Source: an uncultured Microbacterium sp.
GTDB taxonomy: Bacteria > Actinomycetota > Actinomycetes > Actinomycetales > Microbacteriaceae
Direction of reading: 5' to 3'
Assembly (NCBI GenBank): GCA_913774845.1
Contig: CAJYJO010000021.1
Coordinates: forward strand, 1-59,751
Length of the DNA stretch: 59,751 nt
Shown piece by piece: positions 1-8,619 of this stretch; the stretch's first letter is position 1, and the number at the start of each line of letters is the position of its first letter. The notes below the pieces were generated by a model. That model made no database searches and had not been told where the DNA came from. It worked only from the letters and a program-made list of their open reading frames with translations. Made by a program: the position numbers and the translations under genes.

Positions 1-116
1 GCTTCGCGAGCGACCTTCCCGCTCTCGCCCAGCAGCACCTGCTGCGACTCCCACACCTTGGCGGCGTGCTTCTGGAGCTTGCGCAGTTCCTTCTTGCTCT
101 TGCGGCTGAGGCCCAC
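1..116 (-). CDS. Partial hypothetical protein, N-terminus only
   Basis: This is the 5' part of a minus-strand gene that runs off the left edge. The reading frame begins at a GTG (114-116) and is very basic at first (MGLSRKSKKELRKLQ), then becomes helical. A good Shine-Dalgarno sequence (GGGAGGA on the minus strand) sits about 9 bases before the GTG, which is why this start was chosen. The gene is divergent from the cyclophilin gene. I do not recognise the family from 38 residues; short basic proteins of this kind are common beside ppiA in Microbacteriaceae (recollection, not checked). Confidence 0.6.
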   Translation of the reverse strand, partial: MGLSRKSKKELRKLQKHAAKVWESQQVLLGESGKVARE

Positions 117-216
117 GGCTCATCCTCCCTGTCGATGGGATGTACGTCCGTTCATCTTGCCAGAACGGCCCGCCGGCGCCGCCGACCCTTGCAGATAACT
201 CTGAGAGAATGTAGCC

Positions 217-774
217 ATGGCCAACCACACCGCCGTCGCGACCCTGCACACCAACCACGGCGACATCGTCGTCAACCTGTTCGGAGACCACGCTCCGCGT
301 ACCGTCCGTAACTTCGTCGGGCTCTCCGACGGAACCCAGGAGTGGACGAACCCGGCTACCGGCGCCAAGGGTGAGGGTCCTCTGTACAAGGACGTCATCT
401 TCCACCGCATCATCCCCAACTTCATGATCCAGGGCGGCGACCCGCTCGGTCAGGGCATCGGTGGCCCCGGCTACAACTTCAACGACGAGATCAGCCCCGA
501 GCTCGACTTCACCCAGCCCTACAAGCTCGCGATGGCCAACGCCGGTCTGCGCCGCAACGCCATCACCGGCCAGCCCGAGGGCACCAACGGCTCGCAGTTC
601 TTCATCACGACCGACCCCACGCCCTGGCTGCAGGGCAAGCACACGATCTTCGGCGAGGTCGCCGACGACGACTCCAAGGCCGTCGTCGACAAGATCGCCT
701 CCGTTCCCACCGCCGCGGGCGACCGTCCGATCGAGCCCGTCGTGCTCCAGTCGGTCGACGTCGTCTCGGTCTGA
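217..774 (+). CDS. ppiA: Cytoplasmic peptidyl-prolyl cis-trans isomerase, cyclophilin type
   Basis: The 185-residue product is a single cyclophilin domain with no signal peptide, so it acts in the cytoplasm on proline peptide bonds. Family signatures are clear: VIFHRIIPNFMIQGGDP around residues 59-75 (with the catalytic Arg), NGSQFFIT around 128-135 and HTIFGEV near residue 145. The length is normal for an actinobacterial PpiA. It lies 18 bp upstream of the rhomboid gene on the same strand and heads the conserved origin-proximal block ppiA-rhomboid-crgA. Gene symbol by position and homology. Confidence 0.93.
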   Translation: MANHTAVATLHTNHGDIVVNLFGDHAPRTVRNFVGLSDGTQEWTNPATGAKGEGPLYKDVIFHRIIPNFMIQGGDPLGQGIGGPGYNFNDEISPELDFTQPYKLAMANAGLRRNAITGQPEGTNGSQFFITTDPTPWLQGKHTIFGEVADDDSKAVVDKIASVPTAAGDRPIEPVVLQSVDVVSV

Positions 775-792
775 CCACCCAGGCGGCGGCGG

Positions 793-1719
793 GTGTCCAC
801 CACTGAGGAGTTCCGTCGCAACAGCGACAACTTCTGCTACCGGCATCCCGACCGGCAGAGCTTCGTGCTGTGCCAGCGATGCATGCGAACCGTGTGTTCG
901 GAGTGCCGCACCCCCGCCGCCGTCGGCGTGATCTGCCCCGAGTGCATGGCGCGACAGGCCGCCGCGCAGACCCCGGCGCAGAAGAAGGCGCAGCGCCGCT
1001 GGGCCTCACGGCCACTGGTGGCGGTCTCCTCCGACCGCCCGAAGATGACCCTGGGCATCATCGCCGTCACGGGTCTGGCGTACATCGTCGGCCTCATCCC
1101 GGGCGCGGGCGGCGTCGTCCGCGACACCCTCGCCTTCAACAGCGTCTACCTGATTCCGCAGGCGGGGCTCGTCGAACCCTGGCGCCTGTTCACCGTTGCG
1201 CTGGTGCACGGCGGCTTCTTCCACGTCGCCCTGAACATGCTGGCGCTGTGGTTCATGGGGCGCAGCCTCGAGCCCATGCTCGGTCGCGCTCGGTTCCTCG
1301 TGCTCTACCTGCTCGGAGCCCTCGGCGGTTCCGTCGCCGTCGCGCTCCTCGCCCCGGGCGTGTGGACGGTCGGCGCGTCGGGTGCGATCTTCGCGCTCTT
1401 CGGTGCGCTGCTGGTGATCGGGCGCCACATCGGCGCCGACATCAGGGTCATCGGCATCCTGATCGCGATCAACTTCTTCTGGCCGTTCGTGATCGCCGGG
1501 ATCGGCGCGATCGGATCGGGCGATTTCGCCGCGTCGCTGGCCAACGTCGGGATCTCGTGGCAGGCGCACCTCGGTGGCCTGCTCACCGGTGCCGTCGTCG
1601 GTCTCATCTACGCGCGGACGCGCGCCGCTTCGCAGAAGGGGCTGCAGATCGGTCTGCTGGTCGCTCTGGGCGTCGTGCTGATCGCCCTGCTCGCGATCCC
1701 CGCCGTGGCCTACTACTGA
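793..1719 (+). CDS. Rhomboid family intramembrane serine protease
   Basis: This 308-residue membrane protein starts at a GTG. Its N-terminal ~60 residues hold a Cys/His-rich zinc-binding module of B-box type (CYRH, CQRCM, CSEC, CPEC), typical of actinobacterial rhomboids in this position. The rest is the six-helix rhomboid core. The catalytic serine lies in GASG (VGASGAIFAL, about residue 196) and the catalytic histidine in QAHLGGLLTG near residue 259. A family member cleaves transmembrane segments of membrane proteins. It probably shares a transcript with ppiA and ends just before a DnaA-box-containing spacer, convergent with crgA. Confidence 0.92.
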   Translation: MSTTEEFRRNSDNFCYRHPDRQSFVLCQRCMRTVCSECRTPAAVGVICPECMARQAAAQTPAQKKAQRRWASRPLVAVSSDRPKMTLGIIAVTGLAYIVGLIPGAGGVVRDTLAFNSVYLIPQAGLVEPWRLFTVALVHGGFFHVALNMLALWFMGRSLEPMLGRARFLVLYLLGALGGSVAVALLAPGVWTVGASGAIFALFGALLVIGRHIGADIRVIGILIAINFFWPFVIAGIGAIGSGDFAASLANVGISWQAHLGGLLTGAVVGLIYARTRAASQKGLQIGLLVALGVVLIALLAIPAVAYY

Positions 1720-1722
1720 GAG

Positions 1723-1745
1723 TTATCCACAGCCCCATCCACAGG
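1723..1745. promoter_or_regulatory. DnaA box plus near-match, between rhomboid and crgA
   Basis: TTATCCACA at 1723-1731 is a perfect consensus DnaA box. A second, imperfect ATCCACAGG follows at about 1737-1745. Both sit in the 51-bp spacer between two convergent genes, so a promoter role is unlikely. Binding by DnaA is inferred from the sequence only. Confidence 0.6.
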
Positions 1746-1770
1746 TGGGGATGAACTACACGGGTGTAAC

Positions 1771-2010
1771 TCAGCGCCACCGGGTGGTCATGAGGAAGCC
1801 CACGAAGGCGATTCCGAAACCGATCACCAGGTTCCACGCCCCGATGCCGGGGATGGGGAACTGCGAGGTGCTGAGGTAGAAGACCAGCACCCAGATCAGA
1901 CCGATCAGCATCAGGCCGATCATGATGGGCAGAAACCACACCGGGTTCGGAGCCGAGCCACCGTCGTTGCGTTCAGCGATCGGGTCGTCGCCTTTGCCAG
2001 TTCGAGCCAT
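1771..2010 (-). CDS. crgA: Cell division protein CrgA
   Basis: The 79-residue protein has a polar N-terminus and two transmembrane segments (about residues 25-45 and 55-75), ending in FLMTTRWR. Size, two-helix topology and the location beside ppiA, rhomboid and the pknAB operon match CrgA, a septal membrane protein of actinobacteria that binds FtsZ, FtsQ and PBPs during septum assembly. The start is the ATG at 2008-2010; upstream in-frame codons extend into low-complexity sequence and are not used. It is divergent from the sortase gene, with 55 bp between the starts. Confidence 0.92.
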   Translation of the reverse strand: MARTGKGDDPIAERNDGGSAPNPVWFLPIMIGLMLIGLIWVLVFYLSTSQFPIPGIGAWNLVIGFGIAFVGFLMTTRWR

Positions 2011-2065
2011 GCCGCACAGTCTAATGCTCAGGTGCGGGCGAACCCACGGAACTAGACTCCGTAAC

Positions 2066-2860
2066 GTGCATGCCGTCCCATATCCGCAGACCCGGCGAGA
2101 CCGCCGACGCCCGCGCGCCCCGCGCCGTGGCGTGACCGTCGTGGGTGTGATCGGCGACCTGCTCGTGACGGCCGGCGTGCTCGTTCTGCTGTTCGTCGTG
2201 TGGCAGCTGTGGATCGGCGACGCGATCATCGGCGCGCAGTTCAAAGACCAGGGCAGAGAACTGAGCGAGCAGTGGGCCGCCGACCCCGCCCCACCCCTGC
2301 CCTCGGCCTCCGCGACCGATCCGGCGCAGCCGGCGGCACCTCCCACGGCCGATCCGCCCGCTCTCGACCAGCCGGGGGATGCCGAGAGCTTCGGCGTCGT
2401 CTACATTCCGCGCCTCGGGGCGGACTACCACTTCCCGGTCGCAGGCGGCGTGAGCGCTGCCCGCACCCTCGACCCGATCGGCCTCGGCCACTACCCCGAC
2501 ACGGCCATGCCGGGCCAGGTGGGCAACTTCGCCATCGCCGGCCACCGCGGCAGCCACGGAGCGCCCTTCGCCGATCTCCCGTCCCTGCGCATCGGCGACG
2601 CCGTCGTGGTCGAGACCGAGGGCGGGTGGTACACCTACCGCTTCCGCAATCTCGAGTACGTGCGGCCCGACGGCGTGAACGTGCTGCTGCCGTTCCCGCA
2701 GCAGCCGCAGATCGAGGCGACCGATCGCGTGATCACCATGACCACCTGCAGTCCGCGCTACGGCTTCTCGGAACGCGCGATCGCCTACGGGGTGTTCGAG
2801 TCGTTCACCCCGCGCACCGACGCCGGTCCGCCCCTCTCCCTCACGTCTGGAGCAGCCTGA
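2066..2860 (+). CDS. Class E sortase
   Basis: The product of about 264 residues has an Arg-rich cytoplasmic N-terminus, one transmembrane anchor (about residues 30-50), a Pro/Ala-rich linker and a sortase domain. Catalytic residues are visible: His160 in AGHRGSHG, Cys228 in TTCSPRYGFSERAI, and an Arg shortly after. The arrangement and the neighbourhood fit class E sortases, which attach LAxTG-type proteins to the wall of high-GC Gram-positives. The GTG at 2066 was chosen because earlier in-frame starts run through crgA on the other strand. A plausible substrate with LAATG is encoded at 49.2-52.3 kb. It shares an ATGA overlap with the next small gene. Confidence 0.9.
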   Translation: MHAVPYPQTRRDRRRPRAPRRGVTVVGVIGDLLVTAGVLVLLFVVWQLWIGDAIIGAQFKDQGRELSEQWAADPAPPLPSASATDPAQPAAPPTADPPALDQPGDAESFGVVYIPRLGADYHFPVAGGVSAARTLDPIGLGHYPDTAMPGQVGNFAIAGHRGSHGAPFADLPSLRIGDAVVVETEGGWYTYRFRNLEYVRPDGVNVLLPFPQQPQIEATDRVITMTTCSPRYGFSERAIAYGVFESFTPRTDAGPPLSLTSGAA

Positions 2861-3015
2861 TGTACGGAGCCCTCTGGCGGATCCTGCCCGGCCCGTGGTG
2901 GGTGCGTCTGTTCATCGTGCTCGTGCTGCTGGCGGCCGTGTTGTATGGCCTCTTCTTCTACGTCTTCCCGTGGGTGAGCGACATCGTCTATCCCCAGGAG
3001 GTCACGGTCGAGTGA
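2860..3015 (+). CDS. Small single-pass membrane protein
   Basis: A 51-residue protein whose ATG overlaps the sortase stop (ATGA), so it is translationally coupled. One transmembrane helix spans about residues 15-38, followed by a short outer segment ending YPQEVTVE. Short membrane proteins of this type sit between the class E sortase and the glutamine amidotransferase gene in related actinobacteria (from memory). The function is unknown; a role with the sortase is only suggested by coupling. Confidence 0.75.
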   Translation: MYGALWRILPGPWWVRLFIVLVLLAAVLYGLFFYVFPWVSDIVYPQEVTVE

Positions 3016-3668
3016 GGCCCTGGCGCGTCGTCGTCGTCGACAACCGCGACAGCTTCGTCCACACCCTCGCCGGCTACCTGCGCGACCTGGGCGCCGAGAC
3101 GACCATGGTCGACGCGGACGACCCGGCGCTTCCCGGACGCATCGTGCGCGAGGCGGACGGCATCCTGATCTCCCCCGGACCCGGCCATCCCGACGACGCG
3201 GGGCACTCGGTCGAGGTCGTGCACGCGGCCTTCGACACCGGGACGCCGCTGCTCGGGGTGTGTCTCGGCCATCAGGCCATCGCCACCGCCTTCGGGGCGA
3301 GCGTCGGGCATGCTCCCGAACTCCTGCACGGGATCACGAGCGTCATTCGCCACGAGGGGGCCGGGGTCCTGCGCGACCTCCCCGACGGCTTCGTCGCCAC
3401 GCGCTACCACTCGCTCGCGGTCGACGCGGCGACACTGCCCAACGCGATCGAGGTGACCGCGCGCACCGACGACGGTGTGGTGATGGGCCTGCGCCACCGC
3501 GAGGCCCCGATCGAGGGCGTCCAGTTCCACCCCGAGAGCATTCTGACCGAGGGCGGCCATCGCCTGCTCGGACGGTGGCTTCAGGATGCCGGTCTGCCCG
3601 GCGCCGTGGAACGGGGTGCCGCCCTGCAGCCTCGTCGGCTCAGGACCCCGAGCACACCGTCAGCGTGA
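3012..3668 (+). CDS. Class I glutamine amidotransferase (PabA/TrpG type)
   Basis: This protein of about 218 residues starts at a GTG overlapping the previous stop. It carries the GATase-1 signatures: VVDNRDSF at the N-terminus, ILISPGPGHP, the nucleophile in GVCLGHQ and the catalytic His/Glu in VQFHPES. By family it supplies ammonia from glutamine to an aminodeoxychorismate or anthranilate synthase large subunit, which is not in this window. Proteins in this location are usually annotated as pabA, but trpG cannot be excluded. The last 29 bp overlap the 3' end of pknB on the opposite strand. Confidence 0.87.
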   Translation: MRPWRVVVVDNRDSFVHTLAGYLRDLGAETTMVDADDPALPGRIVREADGILISPGPGHPDDAGHSVEVVHAAFDTGTPLLGVCLGHQAIATAFGASVGHAPELLHGITSVIRHEGAGVLRDLPDGFVATRYHSLAVDAATLPNAIEVTARTDDGVVMGLRHREAPIEGVQFHPESILTEGGHRLLGRWLQDAGLPGAVERGAALQPRRLRTPSTPSA

Positions 3669-5340
3669 TCTCGCTGTGCACCGGGACTTCGCCGGGAGCC
3701 AGCGACTGCGTGGTCACCGTCTGCGGGGTGGCGGCGCGGCATCCGGGGTCGTCCTGCGTCTTCACGACCAGCTGCTTCTCGTCGGACTCGAGCTCTCGAC
3801 GGGCGGCGTCGAGCGTGTAGCCCGTGTAGTCGACGATGACGACCTGACCGCTCGCGACCACGAGGTTCACGGTCGTACCCTTCGCGACGGCGGCACCGGC
3901 TTCCTGAGTGGCCGAGATGACCGTTCCCGCCGCGAGGGCGGGGTCGTTCTGGCGGCGGATCGATCCGAGCGAGAGACCGGCGTTCTCGAGGGCCGTGCGT
4001 GCCTGACTCTCGTTGATGCCCTCGAGCGTGGGCACGGTGGCCGTGTCGGGGCCCGTCGAGACGTACAGGGTCACCTTCTGCCCCTCGGCGACGCTGGTAC
4101 CGGCGGCGGGCACCGTGCTGACGACGTTGCCGGCGGCGATCTTCTCGTCGGACTCGTTGACGCGTCCGGTCGTGAGGTTCTCGGCCTCGAGCGTCTCGAC
4201 CGCGCGGTCGTAGGACATGTCGGCGACGTCGGGGACGGTCAGCGCCGTGGTGGGGACGCCCGTGCTGGGCTGGATCTGCATGACCCAGATGAGGACGGCG
4301 ACCAGCAGCACGGCGAGAACGCTCACGCCGGCCCAGATCCATGCGACCGGGGGTCCGGGCTGCGTGCGACGCATCGTGGTGTCGGTGCTGAGCTGTCGCA
4401 GCGATCGAGCCGTCTCGGCCGCTTGACGCGGGTTCGGTCCGTACAGCTCGTTCGACAGCGCCGACATCTGCCGCTTCGTGGGCGCCTTGCCGTCGATGGT
4501 CTCGTCGAGCGCCTCGCGGAAGCTCGCCGCATCCTGCGGACGCTGGAACGGATCCTTGGCCAGGGCGCGGAGGACGATGGCATCCAGGGCGCGGGGGATC
4601 CTCTCGTCGAGCTCGCTCGGCGGAAGGGGGGCCTCGCTGACGTGCTGGTACGCCACAGCAACGGGGGTGTCGCCGCGGAAGGGCGTGCGTCCGGTGAGCA
4701 GCTCGTAGAGCACGACGCCGGTGGAGTAGAGGTCGGCTCGCGCGTCGACCGACTCGCCCTTGGCCTGCTCGGGGGAGAAGTAGGCCGCCGTGCCGACGAT
4801 CGCCGTGGTCTCCGCGACGGTCGACGACGAGTCGGAGACCGCGCGGGCGATCCCGAAGTCCATGACCTTCACCCGACCGGCCTCGGTGATCATGACGTTG
4901 CCGGGCTTGATGTCGCGGTGCACCACACCGGCGCGGTGCGAATACTCGAGGGCCTCGAGGATGCCGTCGACGTAGCGCAGCGCCTCGTCGGTGGGCACGG
5001 GCCCGGCCGCGATGACGTCCTTCAGCAGACGCCCGTGCACGAGCTCCATGACGATGTACGGGACGGGACGTTCGACGCCGTCGGCACCCACCTCGGAGTC
5101 CTCGCCCGCGTCGAACACGCGCACGATCGTCGGGTGGGCCATCCGCGAGGCCGCCTGCGCCTCGAGCCGGAACCGAGTGCGGAACGCCGCGTCGCCGGCG
5201 AGATCGGCCTTGAGGATCTTGATGGCCACCGTGCGACCGAGCGTCTGATCGTAGCCACGGTAGACGCTGGCCATCCCGCCGCGACCGATGAGGTCGTCGA
5301 CGCGGTAACGGCCCGAGAGGACGCGCGTCTCAGTGGTCAC
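3640..5340 (-). CDS. pknB: Ser/Thr protein kinase PknB with three PASTA domains
   Basis: The 566-residue receptor kinase has a kinase domain at about residues 11-275 with GRGGMASVYRG, the catalytic [10 protein letters not shown] and DFG. One transmembrane helix lies near 333-353. Three extracellular PASTA repeats follow to the C-terminus, the last with two cysteines (DPGC and TVCSGS). PknB senses muropeptides or lipid II and controls growth and division. It is the last gene of the fhaA-fhaB-pstP-rodA-pbpA-pknA-pknB operon, 30 bp after pknA, starting at a GTG. The family usually has four PASTA units; three are visible here. Confidence 0.95.
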   Translation of the reverse strand: MTTETRVLSGRYRVDDLIGRGGMASVYRGYDQTLGRTVAIKILKADLAGDAAFRTRFRLEAQAASRMAHPTIVRVFDAGEDSEVGADGVERPVPYIVMELVHGRLLKDVIAAGPVPTDEALRYVDGILEALEYSHRAGVVHRDIKPGNVMITEAGRVKVMDFGIARAVSDSSSTVAETTAIVGTAAYFSPEQAKGESVDARADLYSTGVVLYELLTGRTPFRGDTPVAVAYQHVSEAPLPPSELDERIPRALDAIVLRALAKDPFQRPQDAASFREALDETIDGKAPTKRQMSALSNELYGPNPRQAAETARSLRQLSTDTTMRRTQPGPPVAWIWAGVSVLAVLLVAVLIWVMQIQPSTGVPTTALTVPDVADMSYDRAVETLEAENLTTGRVNESDEKIAAGNVVSTVPAAGTSVAEGQKVTLYVSTGPDTATVPTLEGINESQARTALENAGLSLGSIRRQNDPALAAGTVISATQEAGAAVAKGTTVNLVVASGQVVIVDYTGYTLDAARRELESDEKQLVVKTQDDPGCRAATPQTVTTQSLAPGEVPVHSEITLTVCSGS

Positions 5341-5370
5341 GAGTGGAGCTCCAGGAAGGTGGGAAAAGGG

Positions 5371-7122
5371 TCAGCGCGTGGCGGACGGGCTCGGCGTGTT
5401 GCCAGCCGTGATCGAGGCGGAGGCCTCACCGGACGGACCGGCCTGGCGATCGGCGGCGCCCGAGCAGCTGACGGTGTAGGTGACGCGCAGCGTCTGACCG
5501 GTCGAGTTGCTCACCTTCAGAGCGGCGTTGCGCGCGTCGGGGGCGAACGAGGCGGTCGACTGCCCGTTCTCGTCGAACGTGCCGTTCGTCGCGGTCAGGT
5601 TGTACGAGGTCACCGAGCCCGTGCCCGAGGGGCAGGTGTACTGCTGCCATGACACCTGGATGTCGCTTCCCGCGGTCACGGAGGAACCGGGCAGGGTCGG
5701 GGTGCTCGGGGCGGGGAGTTCGGTCTGCTCGCCGAACACCTTGAGGCCGATGATCGTGCCCGCGGGTACGCGACCGGTCGGGTTGACGCTCTCGACGAGG
5801 CCCACCTCGTCGGGGCTCGAGGCGGGGTTGCCGGCCTCACGATTGGCTCCGAGGTCGTTGTCGCTGAGGATCTCGCTGGCCTCTTCGAACGACTTGCCGA
5901 CGAGACCGAGCGAGTCGACGTTCACGAGCGTGGACGACTGCGTGGGAGAGGGAGCCGGTGAAGAGACGGTGGGCGCCGGCGCCGAGGGCGTCGGCTGCGC
6001 GCTGGTGGGCGCGGCATCCGGTTCGTTCTGGTTCGACACGAGCGTGAAGATCGTGCCCGCGAGCACGATGGCCAGCAGCGCGATGAGCGCCACGAGCGGC
6101 CAGGTCCACGGGCTGCGCTTCTTCTTCTGCGGGGCCGGGTCTTCCTCGGTGTGCTCCTCGGTCAGGAGCGAGGTCGCCGCAGCGGGCGTCGGCATGAGCC
6201 GCGTGGCCGCCGCCGTCTGACCCGCCGTGAGCAGCTGCGTGGCGTCGTCGACCGCGGCCGCGCCGACGGCGACGGCGGGGACCGCGGCGGCTGCCGCTGC
6301 CAGGTCGCCGCGACGCAGAGCGGTCGCGGCGCGCGAGACCGCGGCCGAGGACGCCGGGCGGTCCTCGGGCTTCTTGGCGATCATCGCCATGACGAGGTTC
6401 TGCACCGGGACCGCGACGGTCGGCGGGAGCGGCGCGGGCTGCTCGTTGATCTGCGCCATCGCGATCGCCACCTGCGACTCCCCCGTGAAGGGGCGCTTGC
6501 CGGCGAGGCTCTCGTACGCCACGATGCCGAGCGAGTACGTGTCGGTCGCGGGAGAGGCGGGGTGGCCCGACGCTTGTTCGGGCGAGAGGTACTGCACGGT
6601 TCCCATGACCTGACCGGTCGCGGTCAGCGGCACCTGGTCGGCGATGCGCGCGATGCCGAAGTCGGTGATCTTGACGCGACCGTCGGGAGTGATGAGCAGG
6701 TTGCCCGGCTTGATGTCGCGGTGCACGAGGCCGGCGGCGTGCGCGGCCTGCAGGGCTGCGGCCGTCTGGGCGACGACGTCGAGGGTCTTGTCGGTGGAGA
6801 GGGAGCCCTCGCGCTCGAGGATCGTCGACAGGGCTTCGCCGGGGACGAGCTCCATGACCAGGAACGCGCTGCCGTCCTCCTCGCCGTAGTCGAACACGCT
6901 GGCGATGCCCTCGTGGTTGACGAGCGCGGCGTGGCGGGCCTCGGCGCGGAAGCGCTCGAGGAAGCCCGGGTCGCCCATGTACTCGTCTTTGAGGATCTTG
7001 ATGGCGACGGTACGTCCGATGACGTGGTCGGTCGCTTCCCAGACCTCGCCCATACCGCCGATCGCGATCCGCGAATCGAGCTCGTAGCGTCCTCCGAAGG
7101 TCACACCCTGCGTCGGTCTCAT
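5371..7122 (-). CDS. pknA: Ser/Thr protein kinase PknA with C-terminal PASTA and Ig-like extension
   Basis: The 583-residue kinase contains [21 protein letters not shown] and DFG in residues ~10-270, an Ala-rich juxtamembrane stretch, and a transmembrane helix near 337-360. An extracellular Pro/Ser/Thr linker leads to one PASTA-like unit (about 398-470) and a C-terminal beta-rich domain of ~100 residues with a Cys pair. Mycobacterial PknA lacks these outer domains, so this is a longer, receptor-like variant as seen in Microbacteriaceae. Its start overlaps the pbpA stop (ATGA). Role: phosphorylation of division proteins together with PknB. Confidence 0.93.
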   Translation of the reverse strand: MRPTQGVTFGGRYELDSRIAIGGMGEVWEATDHVIGRTVAIKILKDEYMGDPGFLERFRAEARHAALVNHEGIASVFDYGEEDGSAFLVMELVPGEALSTILEREGSLSTDKTLDVVAQTAAALQAAHAAGLVHRDIKPGNLLITPDGRVKITDFGIARIADQVPLTATGQVMGTVQYLSPEQASGHPASPATDTYSLGIVAYESLAGKRPFTGESQVAIAMAQINEQPAPLPPTVAVPVQNLVMAMIAKKPEDRPASSAAVSRAATALRRGDLAAAAAAVPAVAVGAAAVDDATQLLTAGQTAAATRLMPTPAAATSLLTEEHTEEDPAPQKKKRSPWTWPLVALIALLAIVLAGTIFTLVSNQNEPDAAPTSAQPTPSAPAPTVSSPAPSPTQSSTLVNVDSLGLVGKSFEEASEILSDNDLGANREAGNPASSPDEVGLVESVNPTGRVPAGTIIGLKVFGEQTELPAPSTPTLPGSSVTAGSDIQVSWQQYTCPSGTGSVTSYNLTATNGTFDENGQSTASFAPDARNAALKVSNSTGQTLRVTYTVSCSGAADRQAGPSGEASASITAGNTPSPSATR

Positions 7123-8573
7123 TTACCCAGCACCGCCTCCATGACCTTCTTCGCTATCGGGGCGGCGATCTCGTTGCCGCTCCCGCTTTGCCCCTGGCCT
7201 CCACCGTTTTCGACCACCACCGCGACGGCGACCTTCGGGTCGTCCGCCGGGGCGAAGCCGGTGAACCAGAGAGTGTAGGGACGGGAATCGTTCTCCGCGG
7301 TGCCGGTCTTACCCGCCACCTGGTACCCGTCTATTCTTGCATTCGACGCCGCGCCGTCCTGGACGTTCGCCGTCATCATCGACACCATCTGCGCGGCGAT
7401 GCCCGAGTCCAGCGCGCGACCGAATTCGCTGTTGCTGCCCTCGGAGGCGACCGACAGATTCGGTTCGATGACGCGGTCGACCATGCGCGGATTCATCACG
7501 ACGCCGCCGTTGGCGATGCCGGCCGAGACCATGGCCATCTGCAGCGGGGTCGCGCGCACGTCGCCCTGTCCGAAGCCGCTGAGCGCGGTCTGCGGGGCGT
7601 TCGGGGAGGCGGGGTAGGTGGATGCCGTGGACTCGAGCGGCATCGAGAACGAGGAGTTGAAACCGTACTTCTCGGCCTCGGCGCGGATGGCGTCGTCGCC
7701 CAGTTCGACGGCGAGCTCGGCGAAGGGGATGTTGCAGCTCAGGCGCAGAGCCGTCGCGATGGTCACCGTGTCACCGCCGCCGCAGGTGCCGCCGCCGGCG
7801 TTGCTGACGACGTTCGTCGACTGCGGCAGGGTGTAGGCGGCGAGGTTCGGGAACGACGAGTCCGGTGTGTAGCGACCGGATGCCAGAGCAGCCGAAGCCA
7901 CGACGAGCTTGAAGGTCGAGCCGGGAGGGTTGAGGTCGCCGGCGATAGCCCGGTTGTCGAGCGGTTTGGCGGCGTCGGCGACGAGCTGCTGATAAGCAGC
8001 GTCGACGGCGGTGGTGTCGTGCGAGGCGAGGGCGTTGGTGTCGAAGCTGGGCTTGGACACCATCGCGAGGATGCGTCCCGTCGACGGCTCGATCGCCACG
8101 ACCGCTCCCTGCAGGTCGCCGAGGGCGTCCCAGGCGGCGCGCTGCACGTCGGCGTTCACCGACAGCTCCACGTTCGATCCGCGCGGCGCCTGACCGGTGA
8201 TCGCGCGGTCGATGCGCGAGAAGAACTCGTTCGAGTCGGAGCCGCTCAGCACGCTGTTCTCGGCCGCCTCGATCGCGGTGCGCGAGTCGAGCACCGGGTT
8301 CATGTAGCCGGTCACGGGCGCCCACATCTCGGCATCCGTGTACTGACGCTGCCAGCTGTAGACGTCGTCGGACGGCACGGACGAGGCGATCGGGGTCCCG
8401 CTGGCGATGATCGAACCGCGCTGGATCTCGTACGAGTCGTAGAGGGCACGGGTGTTGCCCGAGGTGTCGGTGAGGGCGTTGGCCTGCACGACCTGGATGA
8501 TGCTCGTCGAGGCGAACAGGGCCAGGAACATCGCGAGCATCACGATGCTGAGGCGTCGGAGCTCTTTGGTCAC
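7119..8573 (-). CDS. pbpA: Penicillin-binding protein PbpA, class B transpeptidase
   Basis: The 484-residue protein has an N-terminal membrane anchor (about residues 8-30) and a penicillin-binding transpeptidase domain. Active-site motifs are the SxxK serine in PPGSTFK (near residue 220), SCN at about 277-279 and the KTG triad in VAGKTGTAE near residue 420. It cross-links septal peptidoglycan, working with the glycosyltransferase RodA encoded just upstream. It starts at a GTG, 46 bp after the rodA stop, and overlaps pknA by 4 bp. Confidence 0.95.
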   Translation of the reverse strand: MTKELRRLSIVMLAMFLALFASTSIIQVVQANALTDTSGNTRALYDSYEIQRGSIIASGTPIASSVPSDDVYSWQRQYTDAEMWAPVTGYMNPVLDSRTAIEAAENSVLSGSDSNEFFSRIDRAITGQAPRGSNVELSVNADVQRAAWDALGDLQGAVVAIEPSTGRILAMVSKPSFDTNALASHDTTAVDAAYQQLVADAAKPLDNRAIAGDLNPPGSTFKLVVASAALASGRYTPDSSFPNLAAYTLPQSTNVVSNAGGGTCGGGDTVTIATALRLSCNIPFAELAVELGDDAIRAEAEKYGFNSSFSMPLESTASTYPASPNAPQTALSGFGQGDVRATPLQMAMVSAGIANGGVVMNPRMVDRVIEPNLSVASEGSNSEFGRALDSGIAAQMVSMMTANVQDGAASNARIDGYQVAGKTGTAENDSRPYTLWFTGFAPADDPKVAVAVVVENGGGQGQSGSGNEIAAPIAKKVMEAVLGK

Positions 8574-8619
8574 GGTGCCTCTTCCGGGGTTCGGGTGCGG
8601 ACGGACGGGACGGTGCTCA

